Of a DNA stretch of 64,000 bases, positions 21,469 to 32,845 are shown one piece after another (position 1 is the first letter of the stretch; every line of letters begins with the position of its first letter). Origin of the DNA: Haemaphysalis longicornis (taxonomy: Eukaryota; Arthropoda; Arachnida; Ixodida; Ixodidae); the NCBI GenBank assembly GCA_013339765.2, contig CM023448.1, forward strand, positions 286,977,317 to 287,041,316. Reading direction: 5' to 3'. Below the pieces are notes generated by a model. That model ran no database searches. It was given only the letters and a program-made list of their open reading frames with translations, and was not told where the DNA came from. A program made the position numbers and the translations under genes.

Positions 21469-22539
21469 GTGAGCCGCTTCATTCTTTTAGTTGTACAAAG
21501 AACTAGCCAAATTGGCACTGGGACACAGGCAATAAGTCACCAAGTGAGCTCGGTAGCGTCGCATATAGCTATCAGTTGCCTGTGCTTCACTCAGTGGAAG
21601 TGTTACTCATCGCATTTGTTGCCACACTAGGAATACGCTGCCCGTGGTCCTCTTCGTCACATAACACCTGAATGACCAAAGACTGCAGCGAATCAAGAAA
21701 ACCCGTCGATCTACGAGTGATTGGATACATTATGGAAATTCAACAGTGTAATAAGTGTTTTTGCAGGGCTGCAATTACACTTCCGAAACAGCATTTGTGA
21801 GTCAAAGCATGGGCTTCGATTCGCAACGTTGAGGGGTTAATCCCGCCAGTGGTATGGCGGTATATCAAGGCTGCCTGTTATACAGATTCTTTTTCGATTC
21901 GGTGTTAAGCCTCACCTGTCCTATTATATATAATTTTGACGAAGTCAAAAGCTACTATGTGCCTCCTATTTAATTTTGGGACAGACAGCATTGAAACTTG
22001 CGGTTAGTTGAAATATTTTTACAAATGCTTCTCAGACTACTTTATCACGCTGATTGCCTGATCGCTCTGCTTTTTTACTTAACAGCATGCGGATTCCGTT
22101 TACGTCACAGTCGATTGAGATGTTGTGACGAGTTTAGTGGGCGCCTATTCTTCTGCCAGTTTTGTGTGTCTGCTATCGATTTTGGTTGAGAGACTCGCAG
22201 GCTGCATGATGCACATGCTCTCTAGTTTGTCGTACGAATGCTGTCCAGTATTTGTGCACTATACACTCGGGACCTTAGGGTTTCGGTTACATCCCTACGA
22301 CAGCCTGAGCTTGTTTCGTTTCCGCACAAAAATACTTGCGCTATAAGAGGTCGCATTCCACGCGTTTTGTTGAGTTTCTGACTCTCGTGTTCCTTCGTAT
22401 ATAAAGTGATTTTTCGCTGGTTGATATCACTTTATTAGAACCAGTGGCGTAGGCAGAACCTGACCTTAGTGTACTGGTATATGTACAAAACTTAACAAAG
22501 TGCCCAACCAGCGGATTGCTGATTCATCAAGGCCTATCC

Positions 22540-23640
22540 AAACCTGCTGGTCCCTGAGACTTGAAATGTCGGGAGTACATTTCCGGGGTCGTTGGGGCTC
22601 ATTAAGACTGGATTTTTTGAAATTCTATCCGTAACGGAGTACAAGTGGGAAATTGTGTTTTCACATTTTTTCTGATTATCTCGCTCGCCACTAAACCTCT
22701 GTGGTCAATGTAGACTTGCGAGGAAATCGGGTATTTTAACGGTTTCCTCAATAAAATGTCCGGCCCTTCGATATATCGAATTGTTTTTTTTTTTGTTACA
22801 AACGCTACGTGGAGAAATTAAAAAAAATAGCCCTAAAACACCGCTAAACGGTGAGATTTTTTCAAAGTACACCTATAACAGAGTGAAATGGCATGAAGGG
22901 TGATATCCGCACGAAGCCAAACAACTGGTCCTAGAGGCTTGAAATTTCGGTTGTACATATTTCTAAAGCTGTAAGAGTTAAATATATAGCTGGATTTTTT
23001 AGAATTGTATCCATAAAAGCTTGAAAATTGGTAGAATACTTTTTGCAGGCATTCTTGGATATATCGCAGCCCTGCTCAGATATCAAACTGGTTTTTAAAT
23101 GACTAGAAGCTGTATTAAAGGGTGTTTTTCCTAACCTACACCTTATGGGGCGAATCAGGATTTGTGATAAAGGAACTGTTTTTATGATTTCAGCATTATA
23201 TGCTCAGCCCTTTGGTGTATTGTATTGGTTTTAACTTACAAAAATTGCCTGTATAACTGCCCAGCAACGCATTGCAAAATTTTGTCCTAAAGAAATTAGT
23301 ACTTGGGGGAGTGGTATTTTTTGAATTTCACCGCTTTCACCCCTCAAGGAACTGAAAAATAGTAATGTTTTGAATGCCCAGCCCTATGCGCTGTAACTAG
23401 AGGTATCAAATTTCTGCAGTACAATAAAATTATGGCGTAGGAGCTTAATAAATGTCTATTTTTATATTGCACTCTCAAAACTACCGATTTGATTCAGAGC
23501 TGCAGCATTCACGACATAGCTGGTTTACGGCGAAGCGTATTCTGCTTGGTTCTTTTCTCTCCTACGGATGCGGACACGATTAAACCATGGGAAGGGGGGT
23601 ATCGGCACACTATTTCCGGCAAGAAAATGTTTTTTTTTTC
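22540..23640. repeat. Degenerate dispersed or tandem repeats
   Basis: Similar phrases recur: ACTTGAAATGTCGG and GCTTGAAATTTCGG followed by GTACAT (22560, 22948), CTGGATTTTTTxGAATT followed by TATCC (22610, 22991), and later GGGGCGAATCAGGA (23152), which resembles GGGGCGAATAAGGA at 12975. These suggest two or three old copies of an unidentified repeat. Confidence 0.35.
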
Positions 23641-23696
23641 GATATTTTTATAAAGACGCCGGGCTGCTGATACTTACAACCGGTTTTTGCTCATTG

Positions 23697-23829
<133 letters not shown>

Positions 23830-24607
23830 CACTGGCATACCCGTGCATCGCGGGAACTATCCCTAGTGTGTATAGTGCTTTCGGTATATTCGCGTGTGAA
23901 CCCAGTATCCTCATTAGCATATCTATCCTGGGCACCAGCAGGTTCGCTTCCCGATCACTCATAACCGGCCGCTCATTCTCGTTACCATCTATATTCTCTG
24001 AAGATTCGGAGAGAGCTGCTTAATAAGAGTGATCTCCTGCAATTTCACTGAACTTAATTGTCATCTTTTTTTTAAGAAAGGCCGAAAACATATAGCGTCT
24101 GAGAGGTTACGTACGTATACCTGGAGGGCGCCTAGACTGCTATTTTTCCGTACTACTACACCAAAAAGGGCGATGCCTATGGAAACCACCCACCACCTAC
24201 GCGCTAGAGAGCGAGCGCGGAAAATGACTTGGGAACTTTGATATTTAGCTTTCGAATTGCGTTTGGAGTAAAGCGCTTTTTTTTTTCAAGTGAATTTTTA
24301 ACCTTTTACTTTCCCAAGAAAGGAAGCAAAAAATTGGAAACAGAAATGTATGCATTTTTTTCGGTCGTAAAAAGCTTTCGCTACCAAACAGGTCACATAA
24401 AGCGAGCGATAAAAGGCGAAGTATCTGTTATCTCTAAACAAGCCCTGACTTAGTTCCTTTGGCTATTTATTTGGCTATCATCTGGTTATTACTCGACAAC
24501 ATCATGGTTATTTTTATTTCCAGGCTAACAAACGTACAACGCGTACAACAAACGTACAAGGCTGTACAACGTGCTTGTTAGTACTACCTAAAGAATTAGT
24601 GGAATGT

Positions 24608-24735
24608 TCAAAAATAGGATAAAATAGGGTAGAATAACAGAGATAGGAAAAGTACGGATAGGATAAAATAGATTAAAAATAGAGTAGGATGGAATAGAAT
24701 AAAAGAGGATAGAATAAATTGGGATAAAATAACAC
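24608..24735. repeat. Degenerate GGATAAAATAG tract
   Basis: Irregular repeats of GGATA and AATAG units, probably an expanded pentanucleotide like the ATTGG/CCAAT tracts elsewhere in the window. It ends about 50 bases before exon 3. Confidence 0.7.
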
Positions 24736-24789
24736 AGCAGCTACAAAGCTGGCCCATTCTTTGCCTCTCTGCAGGGTGCCGGACAACAG

Positions 24790-24883
24790 GATTACCATAC
24801 TCCGCAGCCGTGGCATCGACACTTCCAAAGAGGAGCATCGGGTTCTACCGGGATCCAGGCGTGGGCTTAACGCTCGTTTACAG
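24790..24883 (+). CDS. Unit 2 exon 3 (94 nt), GC donor
   Basis: This exon lies between acceptor ggacaacag and a non-canonical donor, AG followed by gcaagtg. It has two bases completing the split Arg codon, 30 codons (LPYSAAVASTLPKRSIGFY then RDPGVGLTLVY) and AG at the end (phase 2). The next exon supplies A, restoring Arg. Length and phase match units 1, 3 and 4. AG|GCAAGT is the usual form of a functional GC-AG intron, so the exon is taken as intact. Confidence 0.6.
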
Positions 24884-26397
24884 GCAAGTGAAGCTCTTTT
24901 ACAACTATATTTTAGTTCTCTCTTAGTGATATCTTCAGGCACTTGCCGCTCCCTAAGGAAAGGGCTTAGAAAATGGGAACATTATAATTAATTCACACCG
25001 TTTTTCAACACCACCATTTCCGCTCTTTAACATTTTGTACCCGCTCAGACAACACTGAAAATTGCCACCAGAAGGAGAAAATTGTAATCTCTTCCCCTAT
25101 TCCCACCAAACACAATCCATTGCCAATCACATTGGTCCAGATCGCCGGAGTCCAGCCGGGACGCACGAGCGTGGACCGATCAGGCAGTTCAATTTCAAAT
25201 ACCAATCTGGACACCTTCATATTTCTACGTTTAGCAAAAGCTTCTTCGTTGCCTGAGATACTTTGATAGTGTTCAGGAAGCTTTAGCGCGAAAGTACGCG
25301 ACAGTGCGGTGCGGAACTTTTTAATTTGGCCCGTCCAGCTGATACGATGGTTCGATTTACGGCCCCACTATATGCATCATGAAAATATTCTTTCACAAAC
25401 GATGGCATAGTATGTGCGCATGGAAGAGTCCTAGGTGTAGTATACAATGAAATCGCCCTCTTTTTAAGTGACCGTCCAGGTACTGTGAAGGACGCGAAGC
25501 AGCTAGGAAATGTCAAAAGCGGCGATTATAGGTTGGCGAGGTGCGGGTTAAGGCTGGATTTCAAAAGAGAAAACACTATCGAGAAGTAGAAGACCGAACT
25601 TACTCTGAGAAATAGCTAGAAAGCGGGAGTTTAAAATAACCCTTTAGAACAACTTCGCTGTTTTACACCGAAATTATGCACATAGCACCGACATTCTAAT
25701 AAACAACTCTTCAACGACCCTCATAAAGTCAGAAGACGCTACAGTAATTGGTTCAGAATATGAAGGGGGGGGGGGGGGGGGGGCTGTGCTTTTCTCTATT
25801 CATCACCGATGTGACTGTTTATGAAAGCTGTACACACCCTCATTGTCGTATCTAGGTTTCGGTGTATTAGCCTCTGTTATTTACAACCTGGATCGGTTTT
25901 TTAGCTGGATCACAGCGAGTGGAACTCTTTGATAATTTCCTCCTCAATACCTGGAATCCTTATGGGGATCAAGAATACTTCCTCGTGCTCCCTTTTTCTT
26001 GACGTCCTCGATAGCACAGAACGTGCATCAAAATGCATGATCCAAAAAGTCTTCTTCTGCTTTTCTAATCACGGATAACCTTCTGATATCCCTGATATTG
26101 ACTGTGAGTTCCGTTCTCTAGACAATGGTGCCAAATTCAAGTTCTTAATGTGGCTTGTCCGGAACCAGAGATTCTTAGCTTCCTCTGCTCTATCACTGGC
26201 CTTACCGCCCCAGTGGACAGCTTCATTAGAGCTGCTTGAGACTGAGAGCAAACATTTTGGTTTCTGGTTCAAGGTGAAGTTGGGGTCAGGGTAGCCCGAT
26301 CGTCTTCTGGGGAAAGAGGGCCTTTGCGCGCTTAGTATGGTTCAACCTATCTAGTGTACAGTCATAGACATCCGAAATGCTCTTGTTTTCGCAACAG
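24884..26397 (+). other. Unit 2 intron 3
   Basis: No gene was seen. At about 1.5 kb it lacks the RTE relic present in units 1 and 3. Bases 25010-25180 match the start of the equivalent intron in all other units. A poly(G) run of about 18 lies near 25765-25783. Bases 26070-26250 resemble 7630-7860 and 48700-48900. Confidence 0.5.
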
Positions 26398-26671
26398 ATT
26401 CGGCGAGGGGCACTTCTCCCACAGAGAGGGTCCGATTGAAGACCCGCTGAACCGGTGCAGTGAGCTCCAACCCCAGAACTCCATGGTGACCCTGCATCTC
26501 AAGTCCTGCTACGCCGTTGAGACGCAAGAGGGGCGGCTTCCGCCAAACGCGGTCACCGCCGAGGCCAGCTGCGCCTACCCGTGTGTCTCCGGCGCTGCGG
26601 ACGAGCTGAACCGGAGCAGCACGACGGCCACGGGCTCCAGCGCCGGTGGAGAGAACAACGCCAAGCGCTGG
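26398..26671 (+). CDS. Unit 2 exon 4 (274 nt), intact
   Basis: The acceptor is tcttgttttcgcaacag and the donor gtaggcg. It has one base plus 91 codons, phase 0 at the end (AAG CGC TGG). Visible features are FGEGHFSHREGPIEDP, NRCSELQPQNSM, VTLHLKSCYAVETQEG, EASCAYPCVSG and a Ser/Thr/Gly-rich tail ending GGENNAKRW. It has four cysteines (C-x16-C-x20-C-x3-C), one more than unit 1. The exact length and phase match with unit 1 is the main evidence for coding. The protein family was not recognised. Confidence 0.65.
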
Positions 26672-27779
26672 GTAGGCGTTGTGCTGGCGCGAGTAAACGC
26701 TTTATAGTTAGCGTGTGTGCCCCCATAATCGTCCCGCTTGGGAGAAATCAGGACGGAGGAAATTCGGCTCAATTCTTTCTCCGCGGGAATTCACTAGAGA
26801 GTAGGTTATTGTTAAATACGCGATTCACAAATATACTTCTGAGATATGGCACGCCCTCGTAGTCTACTCTGCGCACCTCTCATAGCCTTGAACAAGGAGG
26901 GAGATTCGCCCTTTGTTCATTTCCCACGTTTGGGAGGGGCGGGGTGACTGCATGTCATGAGCAGCATCTTGGGTGCACTTATTATCTGGACATTGAGATT
27001 AGGTACAAGATGGGCATCACCCGTTTAAGGAGGCCGAGGTCATGATAATTTCTGCGGCGATGTGTCACGACAAAAGTCCGCTGGACCGCATTTTTCTTTT
27101 TTTTTTGAAGCCAGGCATGCATCAGAACAGTCCTCGTACCTAGTCAAGAAATTCAATTGCCGCAAGTGGATTTACGAGAAACTTGTGCAGCAGTAAAAAA
27201 CTCCTCAACAGTGTTTGTAACCTTGACCATTCTTGACTGGAGATTCATTAAGTGGGATAAAGGTTTTGTGGAGGGAGTTTGTCACATGCGTAACGGCAAG
27301 ATTTTCACGGCATTCAGACATGCCTCACATTCGGTGGTAAAACGCAAACGACAACCAACCACCGCTAGTCCAGTCTGTTCTCGTATGCCACGTTTTTCCA
27401 CAAGATTCACTCACGCAAGACCATGAGCCACTGGCCGAAAGTGGCTCCATCTTTGAGTGTTGCAATATACATGCTTGCCTTTTAGCACTGCTACGATAGC
27501 ACTTGAGACCAAGTACTAGAACGCCTCTCATTATAGCCAAAGCACCCCGCATCTTTGTGGGTAGTTTGTATTTATGGGGAAACTAACTAATAAGGTAGTC
27601 CTTGATGTTTCCGTCTAGCAGAGTGGCGCAGTGGAAGCATGCTGGACCTATACCCCCCCTTTCCCCGGTGCTTCCTTTGATTAAAAAGACGCATGACTTT
27701 GCTGTTTCCAAGTGTTGCTTCCCTTAACTGCAATTAGAGTGGTTTGCACGGACAAAGAGTTTCCCTTGATCGTTTGCAG
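26672..27779 (+). other. Unit 2 intron 4, with partial tRNA-iMet-like sequence
   Basis: No gene was seen. The intron aligns only loosely with units 1 and 3. Bases 27617-27655 (AGCAGAGTGGCGCAGTGGAA then GCATGCTGGACC) match the 5' half of an initiator tRNA-Met and then diverge, so this is a tRNA fragment or SINE head rather than a gene. Confidence 0.45.
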
Positions 27780-27932
27780 GGACGCACCACCTCGCCCGTC
27801 ATTCCTCGCCGGCGCATCGGTAGGCGCCCTTTTTCTAGCGCCCTTAAGTTTCCGTCTGAAGCACTGCCACGCTGCTGCCAGTGCCCGGAAACATTGGCCC
27901 CGGCCAGCGTTGAGCCCGGACAGGCGAGCACG
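27780..27932 (+). CDS. Unit 2 exon 5 (153 nt), intact
   Basis: The acceptor is gatcgtttgcag and the donor gtacgttc. It has 51 codons, phase 0 at both ends. It reads GRTTSPVIPRRRIGRRPF, SSALKFPSEALPRCCQCPET and ends QAST. It adds a CCxC cluster; QCPETLA is shared with unit 1. It joins exon 4 and exon 6 in frame and is the last substantial coding exon of the 218-codon unit 2 protein. Confidence 0.6.
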
Positions 27933-28479
27933 GTACGTTCTTTGGCAGCCTCTGGAAACTGTGCGCTAGCTGTGCCCACAAATATCTATATTACTGGATT
28001 TAATTAAAGGCCTTGTAAATATACGCCATCTATTGGATTCCCCACAGACATGCGACTACAGTTCCACTCTCCACATGAGTATTTCAAACTATTTTGCGAA
28101 AAAAAAAAAATGCGGCCGTCAAGAAAGAAATGCGTAGTCAAGTCGGCATGCCGGTACGAAGCGCTCGTTTTGGGAGTGCTGCGCAGCTTCTGGCAGCATG
28201 AAATAGGCTCCCCATGGTACGGAAAGCTTTGTTGCGCCCCAATTTAGGCGATAGGTGCCACGTTAAAGTTATCCTGCTCTAAATTAAACATTAGGTACTC
28301 GTACCTCTTCAAAGAAATTGGCGCCCTTGTTTTCTAAGCTTTCTGTGGCTAATGCTAGGTAAAATTGGTGTTAAGTTTTACATACAAAGCGTAGCATCAA
28401 TGTGCAGCTGTTTGACTGTAAGTGCACTGCGTGTCTGACTATGGGTGCAACGTGCACCAACACTGCGGTAATTAGTACC
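27933..28479 (+). other. Unit 2 intron 5, proximal part
   Basis: No gene was seen. It aligns with 9467-9910 and 52006-52420 (shared CTTGTAAATATACGCCATC then TATTGGAT), showing the same intron in the three units. Confidence 0.5.
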
Positions 28480-30250
28480 GGTGGGTCATACGTATAAGTC
28501 TTTTCTCTCTGAAACGAACAAAACTAAATCACTAGCCAATACTGTTAGGGTCCTAGCGGAATAACCTAGCCTACCCGTCTCTTCTGCTGGCCCTTTTGCG
28601 TCGCTCATGCTCTCCAGTTTTCTCTGCTTCCAACACTCCCGTCTCCGCTTAGTGCGCTCTATTCCTCTTAGCACTTCGAGCGTCTGCTCCGTCTGACACA
28701 TTATGATGATAGTTTAATGATTTCCCCTCTGTAACGCGGTGGTGTTGCACACCGACCTTGGTTGAAACGCTGTTGTACATACACCTCGCCTTCAAAAAGA
28801 AAAAGGTTCCCGTTATGATAATCTAGAGCTAATCTCAATTGTTTCGGATGCCTTCCTGGCTTCTCTTTTTCCCCACCAACATGCAAACCTTCCTTTAGTA
28901 ACCTATACAGCATTCCATTTAATTTTTCCGGTTAGCTTAAGGCGGTGCTTCCAAGAGCAGGGGTATCCTCCATAACCTGGGAGGGGTCGGATACCGTGCA
29001 CTCCGTTACATAATGTCTCGTGGTTTCCGGTTCCTTTCCGCAGCCTGCGCAGAGATCTTCCGGTATCTGCTCCAGGATAAGAACGCTTGTTCGGAAGCAA
29101 CCCGCCCGGGCTTCAAAAAGCAATGCACTACTTCAGTTTTATGAGAGCACTTTTCCGTCGTAATCTCCTGTTTCACGATTCTGGAGATATGTAAGGATTT
29201 CTTTGCTTACTTTTTTTCCCAGTTGCCTCCAATTCTTTCAGTTTCTTTTTCATTGTCTTACTCGTTTCTCTTGGGCTCCCAAGTTTCTTATACTTTGTCC
29301 TGTGCCTTCTGCTTCTTTTTCTCCACGGCGTGTTCCCGTTGCTCATGCATACTCTAAAATTTTACCCACCCATTTCTCGCTATCATCAGAAGAGCCGTTT
29401 CTGGCCCCTTTCTGGCCTGATTCTAAACCGCTTTTAAAAAGATGTTATGCTCTGCTGTTCTGTCACTTCAAAGGAGGCCCACACGACGCCCCTTTGCACC
29501 GTCTCATTAGCTGTTTTACAGCGGGCTCCTAATGCCAATCGACCAACCACCCTCTGCTTCACTTCTAGAGCTGATTGAATATCTCATATGGCGTACTACT
29601 GCATTTGAAAAAGTAAGCGTCGGTACCATTACACCTTTCCAGATCCCTCTCACTACTTCATATTTGTTGTATACTCACAATTCTCTGTATTTTATGATAG
29701 AGATGTTTCTTTTCCTTTCATTCTTGATTGCTCCTCGTGCATTTTTAGATAGGCCTTACCTTCGTTTATTCATACTCCCAGATATTTCTATTTTTTTCAC
29801 GTGCGTTATTGCTGTATGTTGAACCAATACCTATTTGTCAGGAGCGCGTTATGATTAAGAACCAGAACTCCTGACTTTTCTGTGCTCAACTCTAATTCCA
29901 GATCAGTGGCTTGTTCCCTGCGCATATATGTGAGCTTCTGGAGACTACATCTTCTTTCGCTAGTAACACTACGTCCTACGCTTATATCATTTCTGGGATG
30001 TGTGGTTTTTTACTTCCTGTCCGTATCTGCTATAGCATAAAGTGAAACTTTTTTTACTGTCGTCAAGTTTTAGTTCCTTGCCATGTACAGGATGAACAGC
30101 AGAGCTGACACAGGACAACCCTGCTTTGAACCCCCCTTCGTAACTACCTCTTCGGTGCTTTTGAGGAACTCCCGGGTAATTTAAACGTCGCACTAATTAA
30201 ATTTATTCCAGCAGCTGTATAAAGCCCTTGTCTAATCCCTCTGAAGTAGG
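28480..30250 (-). mobile_element. Decayed LINE in unit 2 intron 5
   Basis: The minus-strand reading gives a reverse-transcriptase motif GSKQGCPVSALLFILYMA near 30065-30125. Further 3', near 29000-29085, is a C-terminal zinc-knuckle-like CAGCGKEPETTRHYVTEC (C-x2-C ... H-x4-C). Frames are broken throughout. The motif order fits a non-LTR element of the CR1/Jockey/I type rather than RTE. It is absent from intron 5 of units 1 and 3. The edges are approximate. Confidence 0.55.
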
Positions 30251-31597
30251 AGGATTAGGCTAGGGCTTTATCGCTATGACGAAGCCCAGCATATGATTTA
30301 ACTAAAAACGTGCATGTGCGCAGGGACAACACGCAAGGCGTGAAATGGGCTTGGCGTTGCGCAATGTCCCTGCGCAGATGCCCTTTCTCACTGAAATTGA
30401 ATACTCGTCCACGCAATTGTCGAAATTGGGACATTATGCCACTTCGATTGGTTATTCTGGAGCATTGTGGTGTCGACGACGGGGATTGAGAGAAAGGGAG
30501 CTCTCCGGTGGTACAACAGGGCTAAGTGACGCTAGAAGAACCTATGGTATTGTCAAGGAGTTTAGTGCTGCATGAGTTCCTTGCTATTTAGTGCAGTTAG
30601 CAAAGCAGCAGCTGGGAGTAGGGTTCTTAACAAAAAATAGTGTGGTTGCAGGGTTTATGTATCGAGGATAAAGTAACGGGGGTTGGTGTCAATCCAATTT
30701 AGAAGTGCGAGTGATCGGTCTAGTACAAGCCTACGCACCAGCGTGTATTGGGAAGAGGCTCGTGGGAGTTCACAGGCGGATGGAGAAGTGACAATGAATA
30801 AGATAACTCGCAGTACTCGATGGGGAGGACCCCAAATTGGTGGGGTACCTGCTTGCTTCACTGAAAAAGTCGAGGAGAGATAGTTTCCGCTCCATCCACA
30901 TCATTCCATCACCCTCTCTTCAATTTCTCACTCTTTTCTGCTCTCTCCTAGTCCATGATAAATGCAATGAAGGCAGGTGTTTATCCAGCATTTCGATTTT
31001 GGGGGGGTGTCGAAGTCCTAATAGGAAGGGAGGGGGAGTTGAGGGGACGTGGAGGGTATCGAGCACTCTGGGCAGGGTGCTCGTGGTTGTGGGTCCTTTT
31101 TGTGCGGGTGTACAAATAGTTCTCGGGAGGAAGGATGTTGGGGGTGTGTTGGAGGGGTGTGTAGAAATCCCTGAATGGAGGTACTCAATACAATTTTCCC
31201 GCATTCGCACTGGTAGCGCACCAAATGTTGTACTTGTTAATTCTGTCTGTTCCTGAAGCAGCTTCGCCGACATCTTTTGATTCAATGTTTGCTCATCTCA
31301 ACCTTTTTTTACATTGTTTTTACGCTTGTTTAATTTGCTATGGTAAAAGTCAATTCAGTATGTATTTTTATTAATAGGACAGTGGAGCTGTCTGTTATAT
31401 ACTGAAATTTTGCCTCAAATGTGCCCGTAGTCTTCTGTGCGCTGAATAATCTGGACATTCAGCCATGTCGATATTAGCCATGTGGAACAATATGGACATT
31501 AGCCGTGGCAATAGTTTAAGTACTTTGAGTAAATGTTGCTCGTATATACTACGTGTTATATATCTTTCGCCTCTTTTTATGGCCGGACGGTTAATTC
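30251..31597. other. Unit 2 intron 5, middle part
   Basis: No gene was seen. Bases 30300-30480 match 10125-10300 (unit 1) and 52550-52720 (unit 3). The open frames in G-rich 30990-31160 lack support. Confidence 0.45.
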
Positions 31598-31601
31598 TAG
31601 T

Positions 31602-31694
<93 letters not shown>
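31598..31694. repeat. (CAGA)n microsatellite
   Basis: About 24 tandem CAGA copies. It sits upstream of exon 6, like the tract in unit 1. Confidence 0.95.
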
Positions 31695-31695
<1 letters not shown>

Positions 31696-31745
31696 GTTTA
31701 CGGCTTTCTATCGAGGTCAACGCCGCATCTTTTGTTAAATAGCGG

Positions 31746-31982
31746 CCACTCGCCGCGGTGGCTCAGTGGCTAAGGCGTATTGCTACTGAGCACGGGGACG
31801 CGGGTGCGATTCCCGGCCTTGGAGGCCGCCTTACTAATAGAGGCGAAAAGCAAAAACGCCCGTGTGTTCGAGATTTCGGCACATGTTATCCCGGTGATCC
31901 AAATTAATCCGGAGCCCTCCACTACGGCATGCCTCATCGCCTGTGAAGCATGGGCTCATTAAACCACAGAATCAATTAAATC
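31746..31982 (+). mobile_element. Full-length Ruka-like SINE
   Basis: The complete tRNA-like head has A box TGGCTCAGTGGC (31760-31771) and B box GGTGCGATTCCC (about 31803). It is followed by the family body (GAGGCGAAAAGC, CGCCCGTGTGTTCGAGA, AATTAATCCGGAGCCC) and an ATCAATTAAATC tail. The target-site duplication AAATAGCGG is at 31737-31745 and 31983-31991. This is the best-preserved copy for defining the family 5' end. Confidence 0.9.
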
Positions 31983-32553
31983 AAATAGCGGTGAGAAAAA
32001 GCAGGTTTACGAAAGCCCATGAAAATAAAATATTTGCCTAATAAAAAAATTACAGTACTGCATTTTTGATGAGACCTACAAATGGATGAACCATCGTAAG
32101 GGAAATGCTGCGCTTATTTTGCACGTTGTGTTAACGCGTAGTGCACAGGTACACATGTAAAGGCGTACCTATGAGTCGTAAATGTCTCCTTGGAGGGACT
32201 TCTACGGCTTCAAGCTTGTGTGGGAACTTACACGACTTATGTACGGGCACGTGGGTTTATTCAGCGAAGAGTGTAGAAATGTCTAGAAAAGAATAAAACG
32301 GCCGTTGAGGGTTGTTGGGAACAAAGGTGGTTGCACTGGCTCTTCTGATGCAATAACGCGAGAAATCCCAGCGGAAACGTTCCGCAACAAATCTTGCCAT
32401 GCGTAAACATGCCTTTTCGATATCAGTTCGCGTCCGATGAAAAGAAATTTTATGGATGGGTAAGATGATAGAGATGAACACGTATTGAAGTATGGATGTT
32501 CCTCTATTGAATGTTGGGAAAGGAATCTTAGGCGCATTATGTTTCTCTCGCAG

Positions 32554-32845
32554 GCTTGAAGGTGCCCCATTTTTGCCGTCCCTGAGAAGCTCACCTCCGA
32601 GTGCCGGGGCTTCAGTCGGGAGTCGACGGACAGTCTCGCCACCAACGTCTGCGCAAAGGGATGATGTCATTCCCTCGGCGCCTGAGCGAGCCCCGCAGTC
32701 GAAGCCGCCGCTTCTATTTGGTTTAGTGAAATACTTTACTTGCAGCAAATAGCCGTTTTTTCCCCCGCGTGCTCAAGGCATCATGCCGTCTTCTATTACA
32801 AAATTTTAAATAACACATCCGATGTTCGAACGCGAATAAAAATAA
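32554..32845 (+). CDS. Unit 2 exon 6: stop codon and 3' UTR
   Basis: The acceptor is gtttctctcgcag. In phase 0 after exon 5 it reads GCT then TGA (32557-32559), so the unit 2 protein is 218 codons. AATAAA follows at 32835-32840. A frame offset by one is open to TAG near 32750 (SSPPSAGASVGSRR...). It could be reached only if exons 4 and 5 were skipped (exon 3 joined to exon 6), so an alternative isoform cannot be excluded. Confidence 0.5.
32835..32840 (+). terminator. Poly(A) signal AATAAA, unit 2
   Basis: Within GAACGCGAATAAAAATAA, conserved in position with units 1 and 3. Confidence 0.6.

Noticed and set aside
26440..26600. Cys pattern of exon 4 as an evasin or other known tick salivary family
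   Set aside because: The spacing C-x16-C-x20-C-x3-C and lack of a signal peptide do not fit the evasin class A or B order known to me; no other family was recognised.
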